Source of the DNA: an uncultured Clostridia bacterium | GTDB lineage: Bacteria; Bacillota; Clostridia; Oscillospirales; CAG-272 | DNA: 34,068 nucleotides | Reading direction: 5' to 3' | NCBI GenBank assembly: GCA_946407735.1 | Contig: CAMJPL010000035.1 | Span: 1 to 34,068 of the forward strand | Part shown: positions 1-7,469 of the stretch, one piece after another | How the letters are laid out: every line of letters begins with the position of its first letter | How positions within the stretch are numbered: position 1 is the stretch's first letter | Translations under genes and position numbers: made by a program | Notes under the pieces: generated by a model | Told to the model about the DNA's origin: nothing | Databases searched by the model: none | Seen by the model: only the letters and a program-made list of their open reading frames with translations

Positions 1-354
1 CCCTCCACTGTCACGCGCGATGCGCGTGACAAGCTCCCCTGAATAAGTCGGCAAAGCCGACTTATTCGAAGGGGGAAGAACCTAATTTGTGGTTTGCTCC
101 GCAAACTTCCAATTAAGTATTCCGACGCTTCGCGTCGGGGGCGGCATCCATTATACAACTTTTTCGATGACGTTTTTTTCACCATTTCAGATATATAACC
201 GACACCCATCTTTCAAACGTAAATCGAAATTTTGCGAAGCAAAATTACCTATCAGAGCCTTCTCCCTCCGGGGGAAGGTGGCAAGCGCAAAGCGCTTGCC
301 GGATGAGGGCTTTCCCCCACACCCCCCACTTTCCCACACACGAGGAACCAAACA
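1..354. repeat. Cluster of short-loop hairpins and an interspersed palindromic repeat
   Basis: This gene-free stretch holds a run of perfect inverted repeats with three-base loops. The arms are 10-18/22-30 (9 bp), 41-52/56-67 (12 bp, AAA loop), 92-97/101-106 (6 bp), 122-128/132-138 (7 bp), 228-235/239-246 (8 bp, GAA loop) and 280-288/292-300 (9 bp, AAA loop). The last unit is framed by CTCCCTCCGGGGGAAGG on its left and GGATGAGGG on its right. That layout resembles dispersed palindromic repeats I recall from Clostridia genomes, by memory only. No convincing ORF or promoter is seen. The stems differ in sequence, so this is a patchwork of several palindromic units rather than a tandem array. Confidence 0.6.
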
Positions 355-1839
355 ATGCACACCACTTCCCATCCCCTCAAACCGCTTCTCGCGCTCGCGC
401 TGGCGGGCGGCATCGTTATCTCGTCCCTTTCCGCCTGCGGCGGCGAGTCCGGCTCATCGCCAGATATCTCCGACGGCACGACGTCCGCCGACACCGCCGA
501 TACGCTCGCCGAGGCCGTGACGACCGAGCCGGAGGAGACCCTTCCCGCCGACAATCTCCCCGACACCGACCTTTCGGGCTACACCTTCCGCATATACTCC
601 CTTGACGAGTGCGCGAAGTTCTTCTACTCCGACGTTCTCGACGGAGACGTCGTCAACGACGCGATCTACCAGTCGATCATGAACGTCGAGGAGCGCTTCG
701 GCGCCGACGTCCAGTGCGTCATTTTCGGCTCGGGGGACGGCGACTTCAACGGCGCGATAAACAAGATCATCCTCGCCGGAGACGACGTCTTCGACGTCGC
801 CGAGAACCACGACACCCTCTCCGGCGATTCCTCGCTCAAGGGACTTTACCTTAACATCCTCGACTTCCCGTATCTCGATTTCGAGCAGCCGTGGTACCCG
901 ACGAACGCGATTGACTCGCTCACCCTCTACGGCAAGCTGTTCCTCTTCTCGAGCGCCATGTCCTACAAGGGCCTGCATCAGACGAGGATCCTGTATATGA
1001 ACCGCAAGCTGCTCGACGACTACGGCATCGAATCGCCCTACCCCGACGTCTTCGACGGCGCGTGGACGATCGACCGGCTGATGGACATCACCCGCGATAC
1101 GTATCAGGACCTCAACTCGAACCAGCAGGTCGACGAGGAGGATTTCTTCGGCTTCACCACGCATCAATACTTCGACGGCTGGATGGAGGCCTTCGATCTC
1201 AACGCCCTCACGAAGAACGACGCCGGGGAGCTCGTCATCGGCATCAACAACCAGCGGACGGCGGATATCGTCGACAAGATGTACTCCTGGATCGTCGAGA
1301 CGAACGACACCTTCATCGCGAAGAAAAAGCTGAGCGAGTCCGACATATTCACCGCCGAGCGTTCGATCATCACCTACGGCGAGATCTCGACGAGCTACAT
1401 GATATACCGCAACACCGAGGTCGACTACGGCATGCTGCCCTACCCGAAGTTCGACGAGAACCAGAGCGACTACATCAGCTTCTACACCGACAGGTTCTTC
1501 GTCGTCCCGAAGACGGCGCAGAACACCGACAACATCGGCTTCATGCTCGAGGCGCTGTCCTCCGAGGGCTACCGCACGATCTATCCCGCCTACTACGAGA
1601 TCGCGCTCAAGGTGAAATACACGCATGACGACGAATCAGTGAGGATCCTCGACATCATAAACGACTCGAGGATGCTGAGCTTCACATACGTCTACGACAA
1701 CAGCAATCTGAGATCGATTTTCAGCGGCATGCTGAACGCCTCGAAGCCGAATCACGACTTCGCGTCTTACTACGCGAAGGGCGAAAAGGCCGCCCTCAAG
1801 CGCATCGACAAGATAAACGAAGCGTATCAGAACAACTGA
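355..1839 (+). CDS. Extracellular solute-binding lipoprotein (family 1-like)
   Basis: Predicted ligand-capture lipoprotein of an ABC sugar importer, 494 aa. The N-terminus has a signal peptide with lipobox L25-S-A-C28. An Asp/Glu/Thr-rich linker of about 45 residues follows, then a solute-binding fold. A GAGG ribosome site 8 nt before the ATG supports this start. It is a paralogue of the proteins at 29659-31152 and 31223-32692. All three share a block with a Y/F-G-(I/M)-(L/M/V)-P-(Y/L)-P core and a later block with (Y/L)-x-T-(I/L)-x-P-A-Y. No permease or ATPase gene adjoins it, so its transporter must be encoded elsewhere. The ligand is unknown, and a carbohydrate is inferred from the family. 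A bidirectional terminator follows directly. Confidence 0.88.
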   Translation: MHTTSHPLKPLLALALAGGIVISSLSACGGESGSSPDISDGTTSADTADTLAEAVTTEPEETLPADNLPDTDLSGYTFRIYSLDECAKFFYSDVLDGDVVNDAIYQSIMNVEERFGADVQCVIFGSGDGDFNGAINKIILAGDDVFDVAENHDTLSGDSSLKGLYLNILDFPYLDFEQPWYPTNAIDSLTLYGKLFLFSSAMSYKGLHQTRILYMNRKLLDDYGIESPYPDVFDGAWTIDRLMDITRDTYQDLNSNQQVDEEDFFGFTTHQYFDGWMEAFDLNALTKNDAGELVIGINNQRTADIVDKMYSWIVETNDTFIAKKKLSESDIFTAERSIITYGEISTSYMIYRNTEVDYGMLPYPKFDENQSDYISFYTDRFFVVPKTAQNTDNIGFMLEALSSEGYRTIYPAYYEIALKVKYTHDDESVRILDIINDSRMLSFTYVYDNSNLRSIFSGMLNASKPNHDFASYYAKGEKAALKRIDKINEAYQNN

Positions 1840-1847
1840 CGAAAAGA

Positions 1848-1888
1848 CTCCCGCCTGCCTCATCCGGCAGCGCGGGAGCCGATTTTTT
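1848..1888. terminator. Bidirectional intrinsic terminator
   Basis: The stem pairs 1848-1854 with 72-78 of the same hundred and 1855-1859 with 1866-1870, leaving one bulged C at 1871. A run of six T (1883-1888) follows on the + strand. AAAA at 1842-1845 gives the T-run for the - strand. It sits between the convergent solute-binding and acetyltransferase genes and overlaps the stop codon of the latter. Confidence 0.75.
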
Positions 1889-2429
1889 ATTTCTCGCGGG
1901 ACCGGGAAAGCCAGTCCTCCTTCGTCATAAGGCTGACGTATCCACGGCGGGTCTCGCCCATCTGCGGGACAGGCACGGCTTCGGCCGTCCGCTGATATAT
2001 GAATCCGAGCTTTTCCTGTACCCGTCTCGATCTCTCGTTTCCCTCATAATACCCGCACCAGACTCTGGCGAGGCCGAGATCATCGAAGGCGTGACGGATG
2101 ACCTCCTCCGCCGCCTCCGGCACGATGCCCCTCCCCCAGTACGGGACGCCCAGCCAGTAGCCGAGCTCGGCTTCGTCATCCTTTTCGGCGAGGTCATTGT
2201 GATGAAGACCAACCGATCCGACGGGAAGCGCCGTCTCTTTCAGCACTATCGCGTATGTCTCGGGCGCGATAAGTATCTCCCGTATGACGCGGCGGGTATA
2301 TTCAATATCTGTATGGACCGGCCATCCGGCAATCGGGCTGACGCGGGGATCCTTCGCGTATCTGAAGCATTCCCCGGCGTCGGATTCCTCCCACGGGCGG
2401 AGGATAAGCCGCTTCGTTTCAAGTATCAT
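1887..2429 (-). CDS. GNAT-family N-acetyltransferase (RimJ/RimL-like)
   Basis: Predicted cytoplasmic acetyl-CoA-dependent N-acetyltransferase of about 180 aa. The start MILETKRLILRPW is typical of RimJ/RimL-type GNATs. The acetyl-CoA-binding motif is visible in GYWLGVPYWGRGIVPEA. The later NERSRRVQEKLGF segment matches the usual C-terminal region, where an Asn and an alpha-helix flank the cofactor. The frame opens upstream at a GTG (2450), but the ATG at 2429 has GGGAG about 8 nt before it and matches where the family begins. It is the last gene of a four-gene unit and follows the flavodoxin-like gene by 24 nt. The substrate cannot be told from the sequence. Confidence 0.85.
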   Translation of the reverse strand: MILETKRLILRPWEESDAGECFRYAKDPRVSPIAGWPVHTDIEYTRRVIREILIAPETYAIVLKETALPVGSVGLHHNDLAEKDDEAELGYWLGVPYWGRGIVPEAAEEVIRHAFDDLGLARVWCGYYEGNERSRRVQEKLGFIYQRTAEAVPVPQMGETRRGYVSLMTKEDWLSRSREK

Positions 2430-2453
2430 GCCTTTTCTCCCACAATCCACGTT

Positions 2454-3089
2454 TCACCTGACGAGAGCAGCGCCCATATCGAACGCCTTTCGCCGCTCGG
2501 CGGGAAAAACTGTCTCATGGCGGAGCTTCTTTTTCTCCGGATCGAACATCGTCCACGGCCAGTCGGTCCTGCCGTAATCCTTCAGCTGCAGCGTGTCGCC
2601 GGCGACAAGCACCTCGGTCGGACCGACGAAGCGGGAGAGGGTCTGCCGATACCGCGACACCAGCCCGGCGTAGAGGTCGTCCGGGGCGTTGCTCGTCATG
2701 ATCAGCAGCACCGGGATCATCCTCTCGGCGCAGCAGGGCGTCTCGAGATTGTACGTAAGGCTCTGGAAGATCAGCCGCTCATACAGCGCCCTGAACGACG
2801 CCGTCATCTCGGAGAGGTAGTTCGGCGAGCCGATTATCAGCCCGTTTGAGCCGCGTATCGCGTCGAGCACCGGCGTAAGGCCGTCCCGGCAGACGCAGTG
2901 CCCCTTATGGCTCTCCTTCTTGCAGCCAAAGCAGGAGACGCAGCCGGTGTATCTTTCGAGCCTGAACAGATCGAAGCGCTCGACCTCCGCTCCGGCGCCG
3001 GCGGCGCCGCGGGACGCCTCCTTTATCAGCGTTTCGGTGTTCCAGCCGATCCTCGGCCCGGCGTTGACGGCTATGATCTTTTTGCCCAT
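2454..3089 (-). CDS. Flavodoxin-like / NAD(P)H-dependent FMN reductase family, Fe-S type
   Basis: Predicted FMN-binding flavodoxin-fold protein of about 211 aa. The N-terminus (IIAVNAGPRIGWNTETLI) is the phosphate-binding loop of the FMN_red family. A Cys-rich insert follows: CVSCFGC, then HCVC about 8 residues later. This layout is seen in iron-sulfur flavoproteins that carry a 4Fe-4S cluster. GSPNYLSEMTASFRALYERL is the usual second flavin-contact segment. The frame opens at 3113, but the ATG at 3089 has GGAG 9 nt upstream while the 3113 ATG has no ribosome site. It likely transfers electrons in an anaerobe. The partner is unknown, and neighbouring genes give no clue to the substrate. Confidence 0.82.
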   Translation of the reverse strand: MGKKIIAVNAGPRIGWNTETLIKEASRGAAGAGAEVERFDLFRLERYTGCVSCFGCKKESHKGHCVCRDGLTPVLDAIRGSNGLIIGSPNYLSEMTASFRALYERLIFQSLTYNLETPCCAERMIPVLLIMTSNAPDDLYAGLVSRYRQTLSRFVGPTEVLVAGDTLQLKDYGRTDWPWTMFDPEKKKLRHETVFPAERRKAFDMGAALVR

Positions 3090-3131
3090 CGTGGGTTTCT
3101 CCATTGTTTTCATATAAGCGGCTGTGCGGGA

Positions 3132-3548
3132 TCACTTCCGCCCCTTCCCGTTTTTCAGCCGCTTCACCCCGTGCACGACCGCCGCGGCGGCGCACACTAT
3201 GAGAAACAGCCCGGTGTAGTTTATGAATATGTCCGTGTAAGCCGATTTCGCCAGCGGCTCTATGAACTGATTCAGCCAGACGAATCCGAACGCCAGCGCC
3301 ATCGTCGGGACGTATATGATCACGGCGCGGAGGAAAACGTTTTTCACCGGCAGCCGGACCGCCATCTCGTATGCCGTGACGCCTATCAGCACGATCACCG
3401 CCCGCGTCAGCTCATGCCAGTTCCCGCTCGGATCGTCCCTTATCCCCTGTATCAGATATCCGGCGCTGTTTATGATCGTAGCCGCAGTATAGATGACGCA
3501 GTACAGTATAAGGCTGTGCCTCAGCCAGCCGTCCCATATCTTTTTCAT
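3132..3548 (-). CDS. Small four-helix membrane protein of unknown function
   Basis: 138 aa with four predicted membrane helices at roughly residues 10-33, 44-64, 72-93 and 107-128, and a basic C-terminal tail (KRLKNGKGRK). The pattern resembles small Clostridia membrane proteins grouped under DUF6608 or DUF3021. I recognise this only by general appearance. No catalytic motif is visible. It lies between the HEAT-repeat gene (35 nt upstream) and the flavodoxin-like gene (42 nt downstream) on the same strand, so it is probably co-transcribed with them. Confidence 0.7.
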   Translation of the reverse strand: MKKIWDGWLRHSLILYCVIYTAATIINSAGYLIQGIRDDPSGNWHELTRAVIVLIGVTAYEMAVRLPVKNVFLRAVIIYVPTMALAFGFVWLNQFIEPLAKSAYTDIFINYTGLFLIVCAAAAVVHGVKRLKNGKGRK

Positions 3549-3583
3549 ATCTCATTTCCCCGCGCAGCCGCGCGGCCATTCGC

Positions 3584-4192
3584 TTATATGCGGTTCTCCG
3601 CCGCCCTCACCGCGCCGAGGCAGTGGATCCTGACGACGCGATTGCCGTCGGTCTCGGCTGTCCTTCTCAGCCGCTCGAGATACGGCGCGACAGATTCAGG
3701 CCTTCGATTCCCGATCACGCGGAAGATCTCCGGCGCTTCCATGCGGACTCTGTCGTCGGGGTCGGAGAGAAGCCCGGCGAACACCTCCATAAGCCCGTCA
3801 TACGCCCCGGGCGCTGCCGACGCGATGTTTTCCGACGCCCAGATAAAGCTTAGCCTGACCTTCGGCTCGGGATCGGATGCGAAGCGGAGCAGACCGCCGA
3901 AATACGGTCTGACAGCGTCGAAGCTCCCTCTCCCGATCCGCCCGAGGGCGTTCAAGGCCCGCTCGCGGAGAAGCGGGACGCCGCTTTCGAGAAACGAAGC
4001 TATCTTCGCGATATCGCCTTTCACCGCTCCGGGATACAGAAGACCGATCTCGCCGAGCAGCCACAGCGCCTTCGCCCGTATCTTGACCGATCCGCCGGAA
4101 AGAAGGGAGGAAAGAAGCGGTACGCTCTCCTCCCATCTTCCTTTGTCGTCGGCAAGCCGGACAAGCTCTCCGTAAAGCTCCGATTCGGTCAT
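3584..4192 (-). CDS. HEAT-repeat protein
   Basis: About 202 aa built from helical HEAT-like repeats. Recurring units include VKIRAKALWLLGEIG, PLLRERALNALGRIG, PKVRLSFIWASENIA and DRVRMEAPEIFRVIG, each about 35-40 residues apart and carrying the usual Asp/Arg/Ala positions. Such alpha-solenoids act as protein-protein scaffolds, and no enzyme signature is seen. The frame opens at 4291, but the ATG at 4192 has GGGAG 8 nt upstream, and the extra 33 residues of the longer form are low-complexity. It is the first gene of the four-gene unit, with a weak promoter candidate at 4303-4330. Confidence 0.78.
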   Translation of the reverse strand: MTESELYGELVRLADDKGRWEESVPLLSSLLSGGSVKIRAKALWLLGEIGLLYPGAVKGDIAKIASFLESGVPLLRERALNALGRIGRGSFDAVRPYFGGLLRFASDPEPKVRLSFIWASENIASAAPGAYDGLMEVFAGLLSDPDDRVRMEAPEIFRVIGNRRPESVAPYLERLRRTAETDGNRVVRIHCLGAVRAAENRI

Positions 4193-4302
4193 AAGGTTTT
4201 CTCCCAAAGCAAAAGCTCCATGAGGCGATTTCATGACTTCGGTTTCATCTGAAACGCCGGACGGTTTCCGTGACTCGGAAGCCTTTGTCATAGTTCGCAG
4301 TT

Positions 4303-4330
4303 ATAATACATAATTATGAAAAACCATCAA
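4303..4330 (-). promoter_or_regulatory. Possible promoter for the HEAT-repeat unit
   Basis: On the - strand, TTGATG (4325-4330) and TATTAT (4303-4308) are separated by 16 bp in an AT-rich spot upstream of the HEAT gene. Transcription would begin near 4296. This fits the downstream start at 4192 and argues against the longer frame that begins at 4291. The match is weak, and the local AT richness raises the chance of coincidence. Confidence 0.35.
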
Positions 4331-5137
4331 TCATTCGATGATGCTTTTTGCCCATTCCAATAGATTTTCCGATTCAGAAACAACGAGTTCTTGCCATATT
4401 CCACTATAATATAATCCTTTATTTTTTGCAGAGTTCTTTTTGTTTCCATACACGTACTGTGGATACAGAAAATCCAATTCTTTCCATGTTCCTCGCTTTT
4501 GGCCATTCATTGTCAAAACCCTGTCTTCTCGATAGTCTAAAACACCAAATCCATTTTTATTAGGAAGAAACGATAATCTAGCACTCGGTACATATAAAGC
4601 ATTACTTGTATTCATTAGGCGTTGACTTGAAGAATGCGGGTGCCAATAGAACTCTGCAATTCTGTTTGGATTTGTGATGATTTCGCCAATTTGCATATAT
4701 CCGTATATAACCTGCAAGTCAAAACTATGATAAAAGTCTGCGGTGTTTTTTCTTATATATCTATATTTATCATTGTGCAGTTCAATTTGCCTAAACCATC
4801 CAAAGAATAGGAAAATATCGCCTATTTCGACATGGGCATTCATCAGCAAACCTTGCGCAGCACCGATTTGCCCAAATGCAGGTTTCCAATCAGGGATATC
4901 AACAAGTCTAATATTTTCTCTAATATCAGGGTCTAAATGACAGTACAAGTATGTTTTCCGTGGACTTAGATGTGCTAACAAATCTGAATAATTATTGCCG
5001 CAATAGCAAAGTTCCTCATAACTAACATTGTCATCTGAGGGTATTGGCATAGATAATAGAGTTCCGTCTGGAAGTATAGGACTTGGACAACCACCATTTG
5101 ATGAATCAAATCCCTTACGTGACAGAATAACTTTCAT
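4331..5137 (-). CDS. Nmad3 (nucleotide modification associated domain 3) protein
   Basis: 268 aa. The N-terminal signature MKVILSRKGFDSS, followed by GGCPSPILPDGTLLSMPIP, is characteristic of the Nmad3 family. That family was described by comparative genomics in phage and bacterial loci for DNA or nucleotide modification. Further family-like blocks are YLYCHLDPDI, IGDIFLFFGWFR, Q(I)GEI and the C-terminal GTWKELDFLYPQYVYG. The biochemical role is unproven and is a fold-level inference. The gene is far richer in A+T than its neighbours and sits alone in an AT-rich island, which suggests horizontal acquisition. No partner modification genes lie beside it. The start is supported by a GA-rich stretch before the ATG. 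A strong promoter lies about 240 nt upstream. Confidence 0.75.
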   Translation of the reverse strand: MKVILSRKGFDSSNGGCPSPILPDGTLLSMPIPSDDNVSYEELCYCGNNYSDLLAHLSPRKTYLYCHLDPDIRENIRLVDIPDWKPAFGQIGAAQGLLMNAHVEIGDIFLFFGWFRQIELHNDKYRYIRKNTADFYHSFDLQVIYGYMQIGEIITNPNRIAEFYWHPHSSSQRLMNTSNALYVPSARLSFLPNKNGFGVLDYREDRVLTMNGQKRGTWKELDFLYPQYVYGNKKNSAKNKGLYYSGIWQELVVSESENLLEWAKSIIE

Positions 5138-5433
5138 AATTTCTTCTTCTGCTTCCCGCCTATCGTATCATCTATTTATCAAAATGAATAGTATCGAGTA
5201 TTCATTTATACATCAAACACTAATCATCAACTATTATCTGTGTCAGAGATTCTCAGAAAAACAGCCTTGGCATTCAATCTATTTACAATACGGTAAAACG
5301 TGCATTCATAAATATATTATATAATATATCACGGCCACGCGAAAACACGTAAGCGCAAAAGCCCGATATCACCGGCTTCATTATACTACATTCCGGACGA
5401 TTTGTCAAGGACAGGCATAAATACGCTAAAGTA
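5138..5433. other. AT-rich intergenic leader between cbiA and the Nmad3 gene
   Basis: About 296 bp without a credible ORF. It is strongly A+T-rich up to about 5340 and then closer to the bulk composition. It carries a consensus promoter on the - strand (5380-5408). An alternating AT stretch lies near 5315-5330. Downstream of the promoter is a short imperfect palindrome around GATATC at 5364-5369. I see no clear terminator for cbiA here. Confidence 0.5.
5380..5408 (-). promoter_or_regulatory. Consensus sigma-A promoter toward the Nmad3 gene
   Basis: On the - strand, TTGACA (5403-5408) and TATAAT (5380-5385) are separated by exactly 17 bp. Transcription would start near 5373 and read leftward through about 235 nt of leader before the Nmad3 start at 5137. 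Confidence 0.7.
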
Positions 5434-6783
5434 TCACGCCCCGCGCCGTCTTTTCGCGTACTCCGCGCACCTTTCGGCGAATCTTACGGCGGCGGAGGGA
5501 TCGGAGTAGAAGTAGATATGCGGGAATCCGGCGTAAAGGCTGCCGCTCGCGTGGACGCAGGGCCAGCTCCTGCCGTCGGCCTTCACCGCCGTCATGTCCG
5601 AGCCGCAGTCGCTGCTGTCAAAATAATGGAACTCATGCGCCTTTACAGAGGATCCGGCCGGGCAGATCATGCCGTCCTTTTCCGCCCTCAGCGTGACGTA
5701 GCCGAATCGTCTCAGCCTGTCGGTCCTGTATGCCGCGCCGTGTATCACACCGGCGCCATTCCACGCCTTTCCGTTCATATCCTCAAAGGTGTCGTGAAGA
5801 TACATGAACCCGCCGCATTCGGCTATCGTCGGCATCCCCGCCGCGATCCTGTCCCGGATATCGCCGAGCATGGCGGCGTTTGCCGACAGCCTCTCCCCGT
5901 ACAGCTCGGGGTAGCCGCCGCTGAGGATAAGACCGTCCGCGTCTTCGGGCAGAGATTCGTCCTCGAGAGGGGAAAAATACCTGATCTCACATCCGAGACG
6001 CCTGAGCAGACCGATGTTGTCGTCGTAGATAAAGCAGAAGGCGCGGTCCCTCGCCACGGCGATGACAGGCGCTGGAGCTATCGGCGGCGGGAGCGCCGGG
6101 CCGGTGAACGGCGGAATATCGCGCTGAGGGAGGGAGAGGATCCCGTCTATATCCATATACTTCTCGGCGAGCGAGGCGAGAGACGCCAGCTTTTCCCTTA
6201 TGCCGTCGATCTCATCGGCCATTATGAGGCCGAGATGGCGGCTTTCGATGACAAAATCGGTCTTCGGAAGAAATCCGAAGCACCGCACCCCCATCTCGCC
6301 GCATAGCCGCTCGGCAAGCCCGCTCAGCTTCTCGGGCAGGCGGTTGAAGATGAATCCAGCGATATTGTTCGGCTTCCTGAACTCAAGAAAGCCCTTCATG
6401 ACGGCCCCTATCGAATCGCTCATCCCTTTGCAGTCGATGACCACCGCCGCCGGGGTGTCGGTTATCATCGACACCGAGTGGGCCGAGCCCCGTCCGTCGA
6501 CACCGTCGTAAAACCCCATCACTCCCTCGATCACGGCGATATCCGCCGATCTTGAGTTCTCATACAGGAGATATCTTATCGTGTCGTCATCGCAGAAGAA
6601 GCTGTCGAGGTTTCGCGACGGGACGCCGATGACCTCCCTGTGAAATCCGGGATCTATGTAATCAGGCCCGCATTTGAAGGCGGAGACGGCGATCCCGCGC
6701 GCCCTGAGCGCCGCGAGGACGGCGCAGGTGACGGTCGTCTTCCCGCATCCGCTGCCGGTCCCGGCGATAATTATTCTTTTCAT
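5434..6783 (-). CDS. cbiA: Cobyrinate a,c-diamide synthase
   Basis: Uses ATP and glutamine to amidate the a and c acetate side chains of cobyrinate. 449 aa. The N-terminal domain carries a P-loop, GTGSGCGKTT (residues 8-17), and the family block FKCGPDYIDPGFH. The C-terminal class I glutamine amidotransferase-like domain carries SGGYPELYGE and nucleophile Cys323 in AECGGFMYL. A terminal HEFHY segment is also typical. The frame opens at 6921, but the ATG at 6783 begins exactly at the family start. It is separated from the main cob operon by a + strand lipoprotein gene, with 36 bp between the two divergent starts, so it has its own promoter. Confidence 0.96.
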   Translation of the reverse strand: MKRIIIAGTGSGCGKTTVTCAVLAALRARGIAVSAFKCGPDYIDPGFHREVIGVPSRNLDSFFCDDDTIRYLLYENSRSADIAVIEGVMGFYDGVDGRGSAHSVSMITDTPAAVVIDCKGMSDSIGAVMKGFLEFRKPNNIAGFIFNRLPEKLSGLAERLCGEMGVRCFGFLPKTDFVIESRHLGLIMADEIDGIREKLASLASLAEKYMDIDGILSLPQRDIPPFTGPALPPPIAPAPVIAVARDRAFCFIYDDNIGLLRRLGCEIRYFSPLEDESLPEDADGLILSGGYPELYGERLSANAAMLGDIRDRIAAGMPTIAECGGFMYLHDTFEDMNGKAWNGAGVIHGAAYRTDRLRRFGYVTLRAEKDGMICPAGSSVKAHEFHYFDSSDCGSDMTAVKADGRSWPCVHASGSLYAGFPHIYFYSDPSAAVRFAERCAEYAKRRRGA

Positions 6784-6819
6784 GTCATCAAACCAAGCGT
6801 AAATATAAGGACAGTAAAA

Positions 6820-7386
6820 ATGGAAAATCTTTTTCAGAGGATCATCGCCGTCATGCTCAGCGCCCTGATGACGGCATGCGGAGCTTCGTGCGCGGGGGAG
6901 TCCGAAAACATCCCCGGGCATCAGCCGGACACATCGGAGACGGCCGAAGCCGATACCGCCGCGCCGGAAGGCGAAGAGACAGACGAAGAAACGTCATCTA
7001 AGGAGGAAACTGCAGTGAATATCGACAGCGCTAAAATCAGCATGACCATCGGCGATACCGCCGTCGAGGTCGAATGGCTCGAAAACGATTCGGTGAAGGC
7101 GATAAAGGAGATGCTCGCAGGCGGCAGTCTGACGATACAGATGTCGATGTACGGCGGCTTTGAGCAGGTCGGCTCTCTCGGGCAGGCGATAACGAGAAAC
7201 GACAGTCAGACCGTCACCGAAGCAGGGGACATAGTCCTATACTCCGGGAATCAGATCGTCGTCTTCTACGGATCGAACTCGTGGTCCTACACCCGCCTCG
7301 GCAGGATAACAGACAAGACGCCGTCTGAGCTGGCCGACCTTCTCGGGAGCGGCGACGTCACGATAACGCTGTCGCTTGAAAAGTGA
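6820..7386 (+). CDS. Cyclophilin-like fold lipoprotein
   Basis: 188 aa secreted lipoprotein. The signal peptide carries a lipobox-like M17-T-A-C20. An acidic, Thr-rich linker of about 50 residues follows. The C-terminal region (about 70-188) matches the cyclophilin_like family: ISMTIGDTAVEVEWLEN, SMYGGFEQVGSLG, GDIVLYSGNQIVVFYG and a final G-x-V-T-I-T-L. This fold is a beta-barrel related to cyclophilin, but the small family is not shown to be a prolyl isomerase and its ligand is unknown. The start is set by AAGG about 9 nt upstream and by the signal peptide. The longer frame from 6640 only reads through cbiA. It is divergent from cbiA and convergent with the NEAT-like gene, ending at a shared terminator. 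Confidence 0.78.
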   Translation: MENLFQRIIAVMLSALMTACGASCAGESENIPGHQPDTSETAEADTAAPEGEETDEETSSKEETAVNIDSAKISMTIGDTAVEVEWLENDSVKAIKEMLAGGSLTIQMSMYGGFEQVGSLGQAITRNDSQTVTEAGDIVLYSGNQIVVFYGSNSWSYTRLGRITDKTPSELADLLGSGDVTITLSLEK

Positions 7387-7428
7387 TCCTTCACGCGCGC
7401 CGCCGCGCCATGGCGGGCCCTTTTGAAA

Positions 7429-7462
7429 ATCTGCCGCGGCAGCATCGCCGCGGCAGATCTTT
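7429..7462. terminator. Strong bidirectional terminator at the end of the cob operon
   Basis: The arms 7429-7440 and 7447-7458 form a perfect 12-bp G+C-rich stem with a six-base loop. CTTTTAT follows on the + strand. On the - strand ATTTTCAAAAG follows. It lies between the convergent cyclophilin-like gene and the NEAT-like gene, and so marks the 3' end of the 15-kb cobalamin operon. Confidence 0.85.
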
Positions 7463-7469
7463 TATCCGT

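Noticed and set aside
1..300. CRISPR array at the left end
   Set aside because: The palindromes differ from one another and are not evenly spaced direct repeats with spacers. No cas gene is present.
454..1626. Long antisense ORF of 390 codons opposite the first solute-binding gene
   Set aside because: It is a shadow of the GC-rich coding frame. It has no ribosome site and a low-complexity Val/Arg/Glu/Asp-rich translation, while the + strand frame has a clear lipoprotein.
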